A stretch of DNA of 64,000 nt, from the NCBI GenBank assembly GCA_949361645.1, contig OX442426.1, positions 2,290,673-2,354,672 of the forward strand. The letters are read 5' to 3'. Below the pieces are notes generated by a model. It was not told the origin of the DNA and did no database searches. It was given only the letters and a program-made list of their open reading frames with translations. Source of the DNA: Spongilla lacustris (lineage: Eukaryota > Porifera > Demospongiae > Spongillida > Spongillidae). A program made the translations under genes and the position numbers. Below are positions 1-11,663 of this stretch, one piece after another (the stretch's first letter is position 1; every line of letters starts with the position of its first letter).

Positions 1-204
1 GGCTTGCCACAGCTAGAGTGGGCCTTGCACAAGGTACATGATGCATGCATGTACATATACATGTATGAATTACATGCAGCATGTTTAATGGCCACTGTTT
101 TGTCGTTGCAGAGCTCTACATTGTACATGTACAGGTGCATGTATTTATAATGTATGTACCCGTACATGTACTATGCACAGGTACACATGCGCATATATAT
201 ATAT

Positions 205-261
205 CATACTTAGACATGCATGGCTTAGTCTCAAAGACTAAGCCATGCATGTCTAAGTATG
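205..261. repeat. Inverted repeat (hairpin) at the 5' edge of the 18S fragment
   Basis: Two perfect 26-nt arms (205-230 and 236-261) flank a 5-nt loop. The right arm is authentic 18S sequence (GACTAAGCCATGCATGTC...), so the left arm is an inverted copy of the same stretch of rRNA. The structure marks the truncation point of the rRNA fragment. It looks like a snap-back event during insertion or repair, which is inference. Confidence 0.9.
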
Positions 262-546
262 AACGGTTCATACAGTGAAACTGCAAATGGCTCATTAAAT
301 CAGTTATAGTTTATTTGATGGTTCCTAATTACTATATGGATAACTGTGGTAATTCTAGAGCTAATACATGCAGAAAGTCCCAACTTTGCGGAAGGGATGT
401 ATTTATTAGATCCAAAGCCAATGCGGGGGGCAACTCCCGGCGGACCCTTGGTGATTCATGATAACTGCTTGAATCGCATGGCCTCGTGCATTCAAATTTC
501 TGCCCTATCAACTTTCGATGGTAGGGTAGTGGCCTACCATGGTTGT
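228..546 (+). rRNA. 18S rRNA 5' fragment (truncated, not functional)
   Basis: The sequence follows the conserved first part of eukaryotic 18S rRNA: TCTCAAAGACTAAGCC, GGCTCATTAAATCAGTTATAG, TTTGATGGTTCC, GGTAATTCTAGAGCTAATAC and finally GTGGCCTACCATGGTTGT. Homology then stops abruptly; the expected continuation is absent and unrelated T/G-rich sequence follows. The extreme 5' end of 18S (about 30 nt) is also missing. This is a dispersed fragment of roughly the first fifth of the gene, not part of an rDNA array. It is useful for taxonomic placement by search. Confidence 0.9.
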
Positions 547-1200
547 TGAAAGGGATAGGGTGGTTTGAAAAATGTGGCAGTTTCTTACCTAGGTGTGAGT
601 GATGTGTGAGCAACAGCATTGATGTGTGGGTGTAATTGTTGGGACACTGGGAAGTGTCTCTATGTGTGCACACGTTGCCCTCGAAAGCAGACCAAATTGG
701 CTACACGTGCATGCCCAGTAGACAGTCCTGTTGCAAGGGAAGGGGTGGTTTACATGTTCACGTACACATACATGTACATGTATATGCAGCATACATGTAC
801 ATGTAGTCAACCCACCCATATGCAGTGTGTACTTGCATGTACCCATATGCAATGTGTACATTTATATGCATATACATGTAATTTTACCCATATGTATATG
901 CAGTGTGTATGCAGTGTGTAGGTACCTATGCATGTACATGTACATTTACCCGCAGTGTGTATATATGTGCATATACATGTACATGTACAAGTAATTAGTG
1001 CTTTCTGCATTCATATAGTGTACATACATGTACATGTGTATGTAGATTTTTATCCTGTAGTGCATCATCCTGCAGAAGAAGCCTTCAACAAGTGTGCTGT
1101 TCTGAATACATGTGTGCATGTACATGTATATGTATACATGTATTTGTATATGTACATACATTATTATAACACATGTATGTGCTGCTGTTCTTGTGTGCAG
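547..1200. repeat. ACATGTACATGTA-rich simple sequence
   Basis: No gene is seen. The stretch is dominated by permutations of ACATGTAC, CATATGCAGTGTGTA and similar short tandem motifs. It ends in the splice acceptor of the kinesin-like exon at 1188-1200 (TTCTTGTGTGCAG). Reading frames here are by-products of this composition. Confidence 0.7.
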
Positions 1201-2577
1201 ATTTGCTACAGGATATACTGTACATGTATCTGGGATCTCTGCCACCAATCGTCTTCTGGTCTCCAAGTACTGGAAGGAGATGAGCTGAGGAAGAGGCTGC
1301 ACAATGAGCTGGTGGACCTGAGAGGCAACATACGTGTCTTCTGTCTTATGAGGTCGGACATCTCTCAGGACAGAGAGGGTACCCAGGCAGATGTGGTGGT
1401 CCTTTCTGACAGGGACAATGATGGTGTTATGACGGTTTTGACATAAAAGTTGTTTGACTCCCAAGTCAAGTTAGTCAACACAGATAGAGGTACATTGTAC
1501 ATGTACATGTTGTATAATTGTATGGATGAAAATAGAAACATACTCTTTTGCATGACAATATACTACATGTAATTTAACTTCCTAAATTTTACAGGTATAT
1601 GTGTTCTAAATACTAGTTCTTTGGTCGTGACTCAATGTAACAACAATAATATAATTTTAAATTATATTGGTGTAATGTACCTTTGCATGATTACTAACGC
1701 AAGCAAATTTGTTTAAAAGCATGCATACATGTACATGTACATGTGTATTTTATATTGTTTCAAATTACATGTACCTGTACATGTGTGTACATGCAGGTAC
1801 TGTACATGTAGCTACTGCACTTACATGTAGTTGGCACTCCATTGTTCCATGTCTTTACTCAACATTGATAGGTGTTTTCAGAAGTAAAGATCTGGTTGTG
1901 TCTTGTATGGATGGCTTCAACGTTAACATTTTTGCTTATGGCCAGGCTGGATACGTTCACAATGGAGGTAAGTGTCATGTTAAATTGCATGACAAGTATG
2001 AAAAGGCTGTTTATACATATACATGTATATATACTGTAAGCTTATATTTATAGTTCAGTTTATGTACATGTACATGTATGGTGCATGCACATTTACATGC
2101 AGTTTTAATACCTCGCAGGCTGAATATAAATATTCTACGTCAGACTTTTTTTTAGTGAGTACAATTGTAGCATGGTGCATTTACATGTGTATTTACATGT
2201 AGATTCATTACATCTACATATACATTGTATCTACATGTACAGTGTAGATGCTAATTGCTTTGCATCCTCATAAACCCTCTCCCATCTCCCTCTCCACTCT
2301 AATCCCTCTCCTTCCCCCATTCCTTCCCTTACAATGTAGTGAACAGAGGACTACACTGGGATTAACCAGCGGGCCATGCTTGGACTGTTCCACATCACTG
2401 AAGAGCGCAGTGATAACTGGCAGTACATGTACACTGTTGTGGTGTCAGTCCTTGAGACCTACAATGAGATAGTGAGGGGTCTGCTGTCCCTTCAGCACAC
2501 AGAGAAGATGGAGATCAAGCTAGGAACTATATGCCGGGAGTGTCACAAGTCCAGATGATCTGCCAGAAGTCAAACAG
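1201..2577 (+). pseudogene. Kinesin-14 (C-terminal motor) gene relic with deleted P-loop
   Basis: Three exons are readable. Exon 1 (1201-1489) carries the kinesin-14 neck and motor start (RKRLHNELVDLRGNIRVFC). Exon 2 (1882-1967) carries SCMDGFNVNIFAYGQAG, and exon 3 (2347-2577) carries GINQRAMLGLF...YNEI. Splice sites fit: donor GTAAGT at 1968, acceptor before 2347, matching phase. Family members (KIFC/Ncd type) are minus-end microtubule motors. Lesions: in-frame TAA at 1444; in exon 2 the P-loop expected as GQTGSGKTYTMEG reads GQAGYVHNG, a clean loss of the four residues SGKT; and a frameshift near 2527, after which motor-like sequence (YMPGVSQVQ) continues in another frame. Upstream stalk and downstream motor exons are not seen. 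Confidence 0.85.
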
Positions 2578-2579
2578 GT

Positions 2580-4401
2580 GTGTGTTGGTGGTTTACTTAT
2601 GTATATGTAATGGCCTTCTCCTTTTACATGTACGTGTACTGTTGGCATTCTGTTGGCCTTCTCCCTATACTGTTGGCTTTCTCCTAGCTGTTGGCCTTCA
2701 TGCCTAACCTCTACCACAAAACCCACAAAGGCATCCTGGTTAAATGAATACAATCAAAGCATCTTGTGAGCTCTGTAGGATTTGATTGGCAGGTAGCTGT
2801 GCAGTAAACCAGCTATAGAGTGGACAGGGAGGTACCAAGAACCCCACAGCAGATGGGTATGGAGTAGACATGCGGTGGAGTGAACGTATGGCAGATACCT
2901 GTGCATGTAGGTTGGATTTCTAAGGTGAGGAAGGTGTGTGTATGTGTGTGTGCGTGTGCATGTGTGTGTGTGTGTATGTTTGTGTAGGTGTGTGTGTTTA
3001 GATTAGCTTTGCATGTGGGTATATTGAGGATTGGATTTGATGCTGTGGTTTTAGTTCTGTTTGTGTGTGCTTAAAGGTTAGGTTTGCAGCTGCATGTACA
3101 TATGTACAACTGTATTGGATTTATATGGACTACCTGTACCATCTGGTGTGTTTGTGTGAGTGTATTTGTGTGAGTGTTACTGCTGGCTTTCTAGAACCAT
3201 ATCCCTGACTGTACATAGGTCTTATTTTGGATGTTGGCCTTGGTCGTGACCTCTACCACAAAACCCACAATGGCAGTCCAATGTGTACACAACCATTGTC
3301 TTAGATAAAATGAATACAATCAAATCATCTTGTTAGCTGTGTATACTTTGATTGGCTGATAGCAATGCAGTAAACCAAGCTATGCAGTAAACCAGCTACA
3401 CATGTTTGAGTGGACACTAAGTACTACATGTAGACACGACAGTGGAGTGAACCTATGGCAGATACATGTACATGTGCATGTAGGTTGTAGTTCTAAGGAC
3501 TACTACTACTTGTGAGGGAGGGGCTTGTACTGTCTGGTGTGTTTGTGTGTATGTGTGTGTGCACGTGCGATTTGCCTCAGGGTTAGTCTTGCAGCTACAT
3601 GTACATGTATGTTGGATTCTACTTGAGGAAGGGGCTTGTACCATCATGTGTGTGTATGTGTGTGTTTGTGTGTTTGTGTCCGTGCGTGTGTTTAGATTAG
3701 CTTTGCATACATGTAGCTGCAAACCTAACCTGTAAGCACACACAAACAGAACTAAAACCACAGCATCAAATGCCAACCCTTAGGTGTATTGGATTTATAT
3801 GGACTACTTGTACTATCTGGTGTGTTTGTGTGAGTGTATTTGTGTGAGGCCTTCTAGAACCATATCCCTGTACATACACTGTTATGTTGGATGTTGGCCT
3901 TGGTCCGTGACCTCTGCTACAAACCCACAAGGGCAGTCCAATGTATACACAACCATTGTCCTAGTTAAAATGAATACAATCAAATCATCTTGTCAGCTGT
4001 GTACACAATGCAGCTGTGCAGTAAACCAAGCTATGCAGTAAACCAAGCTATGCAGTAAACCAAGCTATGCAGTAAACCAAGCTATGCAGTAAACCAAGCT
4101 ATGCATTATAAACCAGCTACGTGTACATGTACATGTTTGAGTGGACACTACTACATGTAGACACTACAGTGGAGTGAACCTATGGCAGATACATGTACAT
4201 GTGCATGTGGGTTATACTTCTAAGGACTACTACTACTTGTGAGTGAGGGGCTTGTACCGTCTGGTGTGTTTGTGTGTGTACATGTATGTTTGTGTGTGTA
4301 TGTGTGTGTGCACGTGCGCATTTGCCTCAGGGTTAGTCTTGCAGCTACTGTACATGTACATGTATGTTGGATTCTACTTATGAGGGAGGGGCTTGTACCA
4401 T

Positions 4402-4440
<39 letters not shown>
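2580..4440. repeat. TG-rich region built from about three diverged tandem segments
   Basis: A 500-700 bp segment recurs from about 2690, 3230 and 3890. Each copy has the same order of landmarks: GTTGGCCTT...GACCTCT, ACAAACCCACAA, TAAAATGAATACAATCAAA(G/T)CATCTTGT, CAGTAAACC, GAGTGGACA, then a (TG)n tract. (TG)n runs lie at about 2930-3000, 3640-3690 and 4395-4438. No coding signal is seen. Confidence 0.75.
4014..4110. repeat. 17-bp minisatellite
   Basis: Five head-to-tail copies of CAGTAAACCAAGCTATG lie inside the third segmental copy. The second segment at about 3375 has only one full and one partial copy, so the expansion is local and recent. Confidence 0.9.
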
Positions 4441-4450
4441 CAGTGGCAAT

Positions 4451-5107
4451 GACTGTGGTTATCTTATCTCACATCAATGGGAAGAGCTAAACCTCTTAGT
4501 CATGTATGTAATGGTCTGTACATGTACTGTAGGCACAAGCACTGATACATACATTGTATATATTAATGGATAAGCTTCCATACACTCTTACAGCTGCCCC
4601 CCCATACCCCAGCAGGACCGGGAGTGAGGCATAGGTCAATTGTACCCACACAAACTGGAAATCCTGGATCCATCACTGAAATTGAATGTACTCTTGCCAG
4701 GATCAGCTGAACAGGATGCCATTACCATGAAGGAGTCACCCCTCAAACACTTCCAAATTCTGATGCCACACCCCTAGTTCTTCCTAACTGCTGCGAAATG
4801 ATTGTATGTGTACACTGTTAGAAATGACAACCTTATGCATTATCACACATTGCACATTAGTTTTCTGTATCAGTCCCTACACCATCATCTTTTATTGAAA
4901 TGCTTGATCCTTGCACCCACAACATACATGTAATATGTGCTCTTTACTCATTGTTACATATACACAATGTATGTGATTACAGATGACATGATTAATGTGA
5001 CCATGATACATTGAAGGGGTTCATCCTGTTGCCTGTAACTATCAAGGATGCAATTTCATCTTCTTTGTTCCATCTGGTTTGGTTTTGTATTGATATTTAC
5101 GTCTCTT
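4451..5107. other. Non-coding stretch
   Basis: No recognisable gene. A plus-strand open run of about 45 codons (about 4650-4773, ending in TAG) has no family signature and I do not call it. The rest is AT-rich. Confidence 0.5.
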
Positions 5108-5890
5108 TCATTCTGATCCATTGCCAAGTCTTTCTTTTGTAAGAAATATGTCTCTGGCAGGGTCCCGTAAGCTTACATCCATTTTTGCATCATCATTTAG
5201 CTTCTCAACAGCTATATACGTGTACAGTACACATACAGACAATACTATGTCAGTGTACAATCATATTCACTAACCTTGGCAGCTAAACTGCTTCACATTT
5301 CCGTTGTCTTTGATCATGGCAGGATTGTGCTTAGCCAAGATGTGCATTTTTTTCTTCGTATCCTTCAAACGTTTTGGACATAGCAAGAAAAGATTGTATC
5401 GACTCTTCTAGTAGATCAACTTGTGAATGATGCATAACCATTTACACAAATATTTACCTCGGTCTGAAGTGACTCAGCATCAGGACTCCAGCTTGACACC
5501 TGCTGGTGTATGTTTGAAAGTCCTACATTACACAGTTCCATATACAGAATTGCTTCAAATTACAGTGTCGGCATACATGTATGCGGCAGTGCTTTACCCT
5601 CCACAGCTTACTACATGTAACTGCATTATTGGGGGAAGTGGGGGAAGTATTGTGTCCAAATGGGGTGGTAACTGTGCTAGAAGCTGTTTCCTGTTGTTTC
5701 CTCTAAGAGACGTTCAGTTAAAACCAAGATTATCTTGAAAGACAGGCCAAAACGGCTGATAGTGTCAATGAGTTGCTTCATTACAGGTCCTGATACTGGA
5801 TCAGCGAATCCTGCTTTAGCATCTTGGAACATCACGTTTTTGTATCAGCACATCGAAGGTCCTAAGCAGATGATGTAGTTCATCAGGTAC
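5108..5890 (-). pseudogene. Frameshifted multi-exon relic of a repetitive sponge/cnidarian protein family
   Basis: Reading the minus strand from 5890: DELHHLLRTFDVLIQ, then in a shifted frame LIDTISRFGLSFKI, then (exon about 5325-5420) LLEESIQSFLAMSKTFEGY. A frame change at an A-run near 5350 follows, then HNPAMIKDNGNVKQFSCQ to a donor GTTAGT near 5276, and a phase-matched exon AVEKLNDDAKMDVSLRDPAR. The order DELHxLLR...GxSFK...KxxxxFSxQxxEKxND is a pattern I recognise from high-copy, transposon-associated proteins of sponges and cnidarians; I cannot name the family formally. At least two frameshifts and a stop TGA near 5110 indicate decay. Confidence 0.45.
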
Positions 5891-5899
5891 ATGTAGGAC

Positions 5900-8800
5900 T
5901 TATTTCAGAGGAATGTTCAGTAGTGGCTCGCACTTCACACTTACTCTTCGACCTTGCACATCTATTAATAGTTCTTTCTTCAGCATCTTTTGATATATAT
6001 TCCATTATATACAGGGTATGTACAAGTTAGTGAGCATTTCATGCAATAAACAAATATACCTGTCTTCTGAATGTACAAAGCACCAAATTTGAAACCTATT
6101 TTATCAGTACAAAAACTGTAATGTATTATAAACTGTAATAAATATCATGCATCATCAACCTAGTGCATCCTGCTAGCTCCATTGGCATGAGTTTCTGCAT
6201 ATGTAATACATGTGTGTATTTATTATCCACGAAAGAATGCAATGCTTTTGAATCAATACAATTCCTTAATTGGATTATCAATCTAAATCAATTTATGAAT
6301 ATAGAATAACCAGGTTTAGGCAAATACGAAGCACTTTTATTTATTATCTTTAACACAGTTCAAAAATTGCCTGCAATTAATTAATTTGACACAGCAATGT
6401 ATGACAACTTTTAGTTACAAAATTTATTATAGCTGTGAAGAAAGTTTGAAATGGCACGCATTTTGCTAGTTAATATTCAAAACAACAAATCAAACTTGAA
6501 AATCCTAAAAGGCCACTACAATTTTAATGAACTTTTTAATGACTCACCAATGTTTTGAATTCATTTAATAATGGAGTAACTATTTATGGTTATTAAAATT
6601 AGTCATCCCATAATAGCTTCAACCGCTATAACTTAAAAGCAAATTACGATTTTACATATCTATTGAATTCAGTAACTTGAAATCAGTGCTGTTCCACCAC
6701 ATAATCAAATCTAACCTTAGTTATTTGTACGTGTTAAAATCAATTATCTCTAATATTCTTAAATGACATTGATAATAGAGGGCTTTGAATATAAGGGTTT
6801 TGATACAATTACATAACCACATAAAATAATTGGAGCCAAACTACTGCAATAAATATTTAAAAAATCAAGCAGTTAATTAGATTCAATCGTGAGATATAGC
6901 AGAGATCATATGATCTCTGGTATTAGGCTGTATATTAAATTCATACATGACAGCAAGAGCCAAGTACATGTAAATTTGTGGAGGGGTTAAATCTAAATAA
7001 GCCAGTCAACCTTCTGTGAAGAATAGTCCACTTCAGTGAATACAAAATACATTTCAACTCCAATTAAAGAATTATTATCAGCTGCCTCCCGATAATCTGG
7101 ACTACGTCTTTATGACGCTCTATAGTAAACGAGCACCAATATGGTGGACTAATTTAGGCACTGCGGAATCCGTGATTTTTGACCGTAAAATCCTAAACGT
7201 CAGAAGAAAATTTTTCTGTTTGCAATGTTAAAAAATATTTATTGACACCATTTGGTAAAAACGATCTGGTAGCTTCATTGTGCTTCATTGTGGCTTACTA
7301 TGCATTCAGAACGACTGCCGAATGTGTGAGCAATAGACCAGACTAGTTTTTAAGTTTTAAAACACGCACCGTATTTATTAAGTGTTGTTCAAATCGAATA
7401 TTGTTTTCTGGCCGCGGTTTTTGACTCCAAAACGCTGCGTCCCCTCCACGGTAAGTACTCTCCCTTCTAGATAATTCATCCTTCTATATTTCTACGAAGT
7501 TTCATAAAGATTTGACGAAGCGCAGGGTACCTTCTACGATGCGCCAGTTACGGAACATCTTTGGACCGATACATCAAATGGTACTATACACCAGGATCTA
7601 CAAAAACATCATTTTTTATAACTTAGATCGTAACATTGGGGTTTGGATCACTACAGTAAAATTGTCGAATTCCTATCTGACACTGAATTTTCAGAGTCAA
7701 AGCATTAAGGTATATACTTCGACTTAAGATCTCCTTTCTGTTGCACAGATAGCTCATTATAGTAGCTTTGTATATGGAATGTTTGAACTCTTAACTCCAA
7801 TTCGTTGTGAAGTTAGAATTGTTTTTAAAAGGTTTTTGATATGAGTGCTGCTTAGCATCAGTACGGCCGAATTAATTCGACTTAAGAGATGAAAATCATG
7901 TCATACTATTCAGAGGTCCCTAAAGTAATCATATAATTTTTAATAATTTTTTGGACATTTGCTAACCATACTAAACATTGCTGAAAAGCTTAAAATTTAA
8001 GGAATTGTACTAAATGTTAGGATTCTCTTCAGTAAATGTATTTGTTTACGTGACGTCACTAAGGGTGTGCGTAAGTACGATGAGTTATCCGCGTCAAACA
8101 CCACGGGTTCTTTTCAGAAATCAGAACCAATGCAGCTTGGCATCCCATGACCAAATGGACGATTCTGGAACAAGAGCCACGAGCCTAATCAGAAAGTGCA
8201 GGGGCTGATCCAGAGAGGGTGGATAGGGTGGCTAGCATTTAGGGGTGAAAAAAAGATTATGACGCTTTGCTTTTTTGTGGATCAAATGTTAATTTTGATA
8301 CATGCATAATAATTGTGACTACAAAAGAAAAATAAATGTAATCATATAGTTGCCAGTGCACATCTTTAAACTGCATGATAATACTAAGTTACCAAATATG
8401 TCTATCATTTACACAAAAACATCATATGAAAGTTGTGATTTATTCATACAACACTGATTCACTACACAACTTTCTATGGTGCATTTGAAATAAGGAAAAC
8501 TTCAAAATTCAATCTAAAATTCTTTGCATTGCATGGTGCCTGCCATGCATTTAGTTTCTGTCTCAAAGCGAAAAGAGTAGTTTACGTGCTTTTGTGTACT
8601 CACCATTTACAAACCATAATAGGTCCGAGAAATGACTTGAAAAATATTCCAAGATAGATTCTCATTTATGATCAGTTGATTGTGCATACATAGCTAAATC
8701 CTACAGGATTTGTGAATTGACAGCCACAGTATATTGATACCTTCTCGAGACATCCTTCATGTTAGAGCCATTTATAATCTTGAAGCCAACGTCTCTGAAA

Positions 8801-9415
8801 ACTAGCCTATTTCCTTTTCCTTACTCCAGTAGCACTAAATCATACAGTATTTTTAAATTAAAAATAGCATCTGCAAGCCTGTCTTGCTCAGATATCAGTA
8901 CTGATATCTTTCATTATCATTTCATGTTCTTGACTGTCAGATTGCATCTTGTACAGACATCCTGAGCAGGATCCTATTCCTCTGACTGCTCCTCATGTCT
9001 GCATGATCAGTGTTAGGAAGTTCAGCCGAGGAGGTTTTACACCCGTCATTTAGATGCTGATTGAGACATGGCCAGAAATGGAAGACATGAGTGAATATGT
9101 AAGGTTGTGATAGAGATTTGAGAATTCTGATTTCACCAATAAATTTGCCACCTTTTTAAATGATTTATCATGTTTAAAGACAAGAAATTATTAATTCAGG
9201 TCAATTAACTAAAATTAATTATTTCAAATTGAATTCCAAATACATTCAGTATTCGCTAAAAATCGGTCTGATTATAATATATGTGTATCATGAAAAGAAC
9301 ATTAAGCATCCATTAACTAAATTCAAGACAAATTGATCAAATATAACTGAGCATAATTAATTATTTCCTAAACGTGATACCGTGCGTCATATCGATGTGC
9401 CGTCTGCTCACGAGA
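5900..9415. other. AT-rich non-coding region
   Basis: About 3.5 kb without a recognisable gene, strongly AT-rich at 6000-7080 and 9110-9360. Frames of 60-70 codons at 7512-7727, 8014-8208 and 8759-8965 have no signature or splice context and are not called. A short palindrome sits at about 6903-6918 (GAGATCATATGATCTC). Unrecognised decayed elements may be present. Confidence 0.5.
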
Positions 9416-9423
9416 CTTCTATC

Positions 9424-9610
9424 ACAGGCCAATTGGGAGGGGGGGGGCACCGGTGAGGGTGTGGCAAGGGGTGGGGCAAAGTAGTAGATGGGCCGCCCCG
9501 GGGAGGATGCGGGCGGGGGGCACCCAGCTAGGGGGTGTGGGGAAGCGCTGTAAGCTCCCCCACTAGGGTATGGGGCGGAGCCCGAGAAGCCAACGCTTTT
9601 TGCGTAGAAC

Positions 9611-9643
<33 letters not shown>

Positions 9644-9645
9644 AC
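9424..9645. mobile_element. End of a G/C-run repeat family (GCGCTGTAAGCTCCCCCA...GCGTAGAA)
   Basis: The G-rich block with GGAAGCGCTGTAAGCTCCCC, GGGGCGGAGCCCGAGAAG and CCAACGCTTTTTGCGTAGAA is repeated in inverse orientation at 60370-60455 and in diverged form at 59400-59500. It ends here in a C homopolymer of about 31 nt (9611-9641). This is a terminal part of a dispersed, probably non-autonomous DNA element. Confidence 0.65.
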
Positions 9646-11663
9646 AGAAACGTAAAAGCTGAACTAAAAATGTATTACAGATCGAGGCTGAGATCAAGAG
9701 CTCAGCCGCTATATGTTCAATGCGCCGATGCATCGCCGTTGATAGCACATGTACTAAACTCACCGTTTATTTGTTTAGAAAATACTAGGCACCAGTAGGC
9801 TGGGTAGCTTTTTCATATCGTCACATATGCGTTAATTGTTTTATTTGCCTCCACAGAAATATATGGGTTTATGCTCGGTTTTTGGTACTTTTCGATACGT
9901 TACACATGCTCTCTAGAGGGAAAACGGAATAACAAACGCTAAACGGCCGGCTAATGTAACCAGAGATTGCCCGTACTTCTATTGTATATAAGAGCCGAAT
10001 GCTATTACCATAACTAGGTCACGCGATAAATCATATTCATACTTGGCCCTGACCCATGTACACCGGTATCATTACATGTACGTACGTAGACGGCCGTACA
10101 AATGTGAAATATATGATGCGCTGAAAATAGGAAGTCCATAGCAGTTGTGTCATGTCAAGAAATTGTGGACATCAATGCATAACTCGGCTTACAATTGTGA
10201 TTTTAAAAATCTGATTGCACCATTAAACTCACTAGGTACTTTAGAGATTTATCACGTTATTAAAACAGCTAATTAATTTAGTAAAATATATTATTGTTAT
10301 TGTCTTGTAATACGTTAATTGTATATCTGCATGGCAGGAAAGTTAGGAATAGCCATCGCTGTTACATGAAATCCTTCCGAACTATACTATCGTCGATTTT
10401 AGTGATCTAAGCATACGCATGCGCAACTTAGTTGTACTCGTGCCCCTGCCACTGAATACAGTCTGGAGGTCGCGTGATATGTTATTTAACCATTTTGATC
10501 CATTTGTGCGTGGCTAAGTCTCGTTCCCAGACCCTATTTATTGAGAAATAAGGTAAATATTAACCTTGTTTCTCAATAAATAGGGTCTGGGAACGAGACT
10601 AGGCATGCAAGCCTTTTGACGGAGGGTTGGGTATCAAGCCTATATTTGTACCCGTCTGATTAGTATTTGTAGTAGTAATTGGACTGTGAACGAGGGACGC
10701 ATGTTGGAAGTAAGACTTAGTATTACTATATACATGTAGGCTTGAAACCCCCAAAACGCGAAGGTCGAGCTGATAGAGCAGCTGCTGTGGAGTAGCTACC
10801 ACATAATGATATATAGCCCGTATAATATGGGTGTCACTACGAGAGTACCCAGCTCGTTTAGCGGTTAAGATGCACAGGCGATTCCGTCCCTATATATATA
10901 TATAATTATAATAATTTATATATATATATATATATATCTGCATTTGCATCGCTCTGACGTTTACCAGCACGTCTGGCTTGTTTTTGATACCATACTAGAA
11001 GTTCTCGTGGAGGTGTGCTAATTAAGGACATTACCTTCCACTAGCTAAAGTAGTCACATACTCCCAGCTGGACCTTCCACTGTGTCCTGTTATGTATATG
11101 TATATCCTAATCGTCGATCAATGGGTAGCCAAGGTCACTTCCATAGCAGTCTCGTTCCCAGACCCAATATACGCAGCTGCTCTGCTACGTATATGCTGTC
11201 CTGTAGTATTTCTATCCAACTCCGCCGGAAGGTATACAACAAGGATGAACAGACGTAAACGTACTCGCAGAGTGGTTATAACTTATAAGTAGATCACATA
11301 CATGCACCTGTCTGTGTAATTTGCCCCTACAAATACTAAGCAATGGCACAGAAAAGGATGCCATGATGCAGCACTGATATGTCATTAATGAACAGATCAA
11401 TGGCATGAAGGTACAGCTAGGTAGAACTACATGTATGTACTACATGTACCATGCATGTGAAACGTTTACACAAATCACCACATGCCACCACCCTAATTAA
11501 ATACAGGTGACCACAAAGACATACAATGTACATTCTGTTAATACCAGCCCTTCTTGAACCTTCCACAATTATCACACACACATACAGATAACCAAATAAA
11601 TATAAATGCCACACCATAACTGTTAAATCAATCACCTACATCTGCAGAGCCATGTACATATAG
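9646..11663. other. Non-coding DNA with short repeats
   Basis: No gene is recognised. It contains an (AT)n stretch (10892-10938), a long hairpin (10517-10600, listed separately) and a single GTCTCGTTCCCAGACCC repeat tip at 11150-11166. Segments at 10763-10790 and 10850-10885 vaguely resemble tRNA D-arms but do not fold into a tRNA that I can verify. Confidence 0.5.
10517..10600. repeat. Long hairpin with GTCTCGTTCCCAGACCC tips
   Basis: A perfect 32-nt inverted repeat (10517-10548 with 10569-10600) encloses a loop that is itself partly self-complementary (AAGGTAAATATTAACCTT). Its tips, AGTCTCGTTCCCAGACCC, match the tips of short elements at 38768 and 39947-40031. I read it as a very small foldback element of that family. 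Confidence 0.85.

Noticed and set aside
9361..9798. Pro/Gly-rich frames around the C homopolymer
   Set aside because: Produced by a G/C-run mobile repeat with copies at 59.4 and 60.4 kb.
10763..10885. Possible tRNA or tRNA-derived SINE (AGCTGATAGAGCAGC; TAGCGGTTAAGATGC)
   Set aside because: Only D-arm-like words are present. I could not find matching acceptor, anticodon and T arms.
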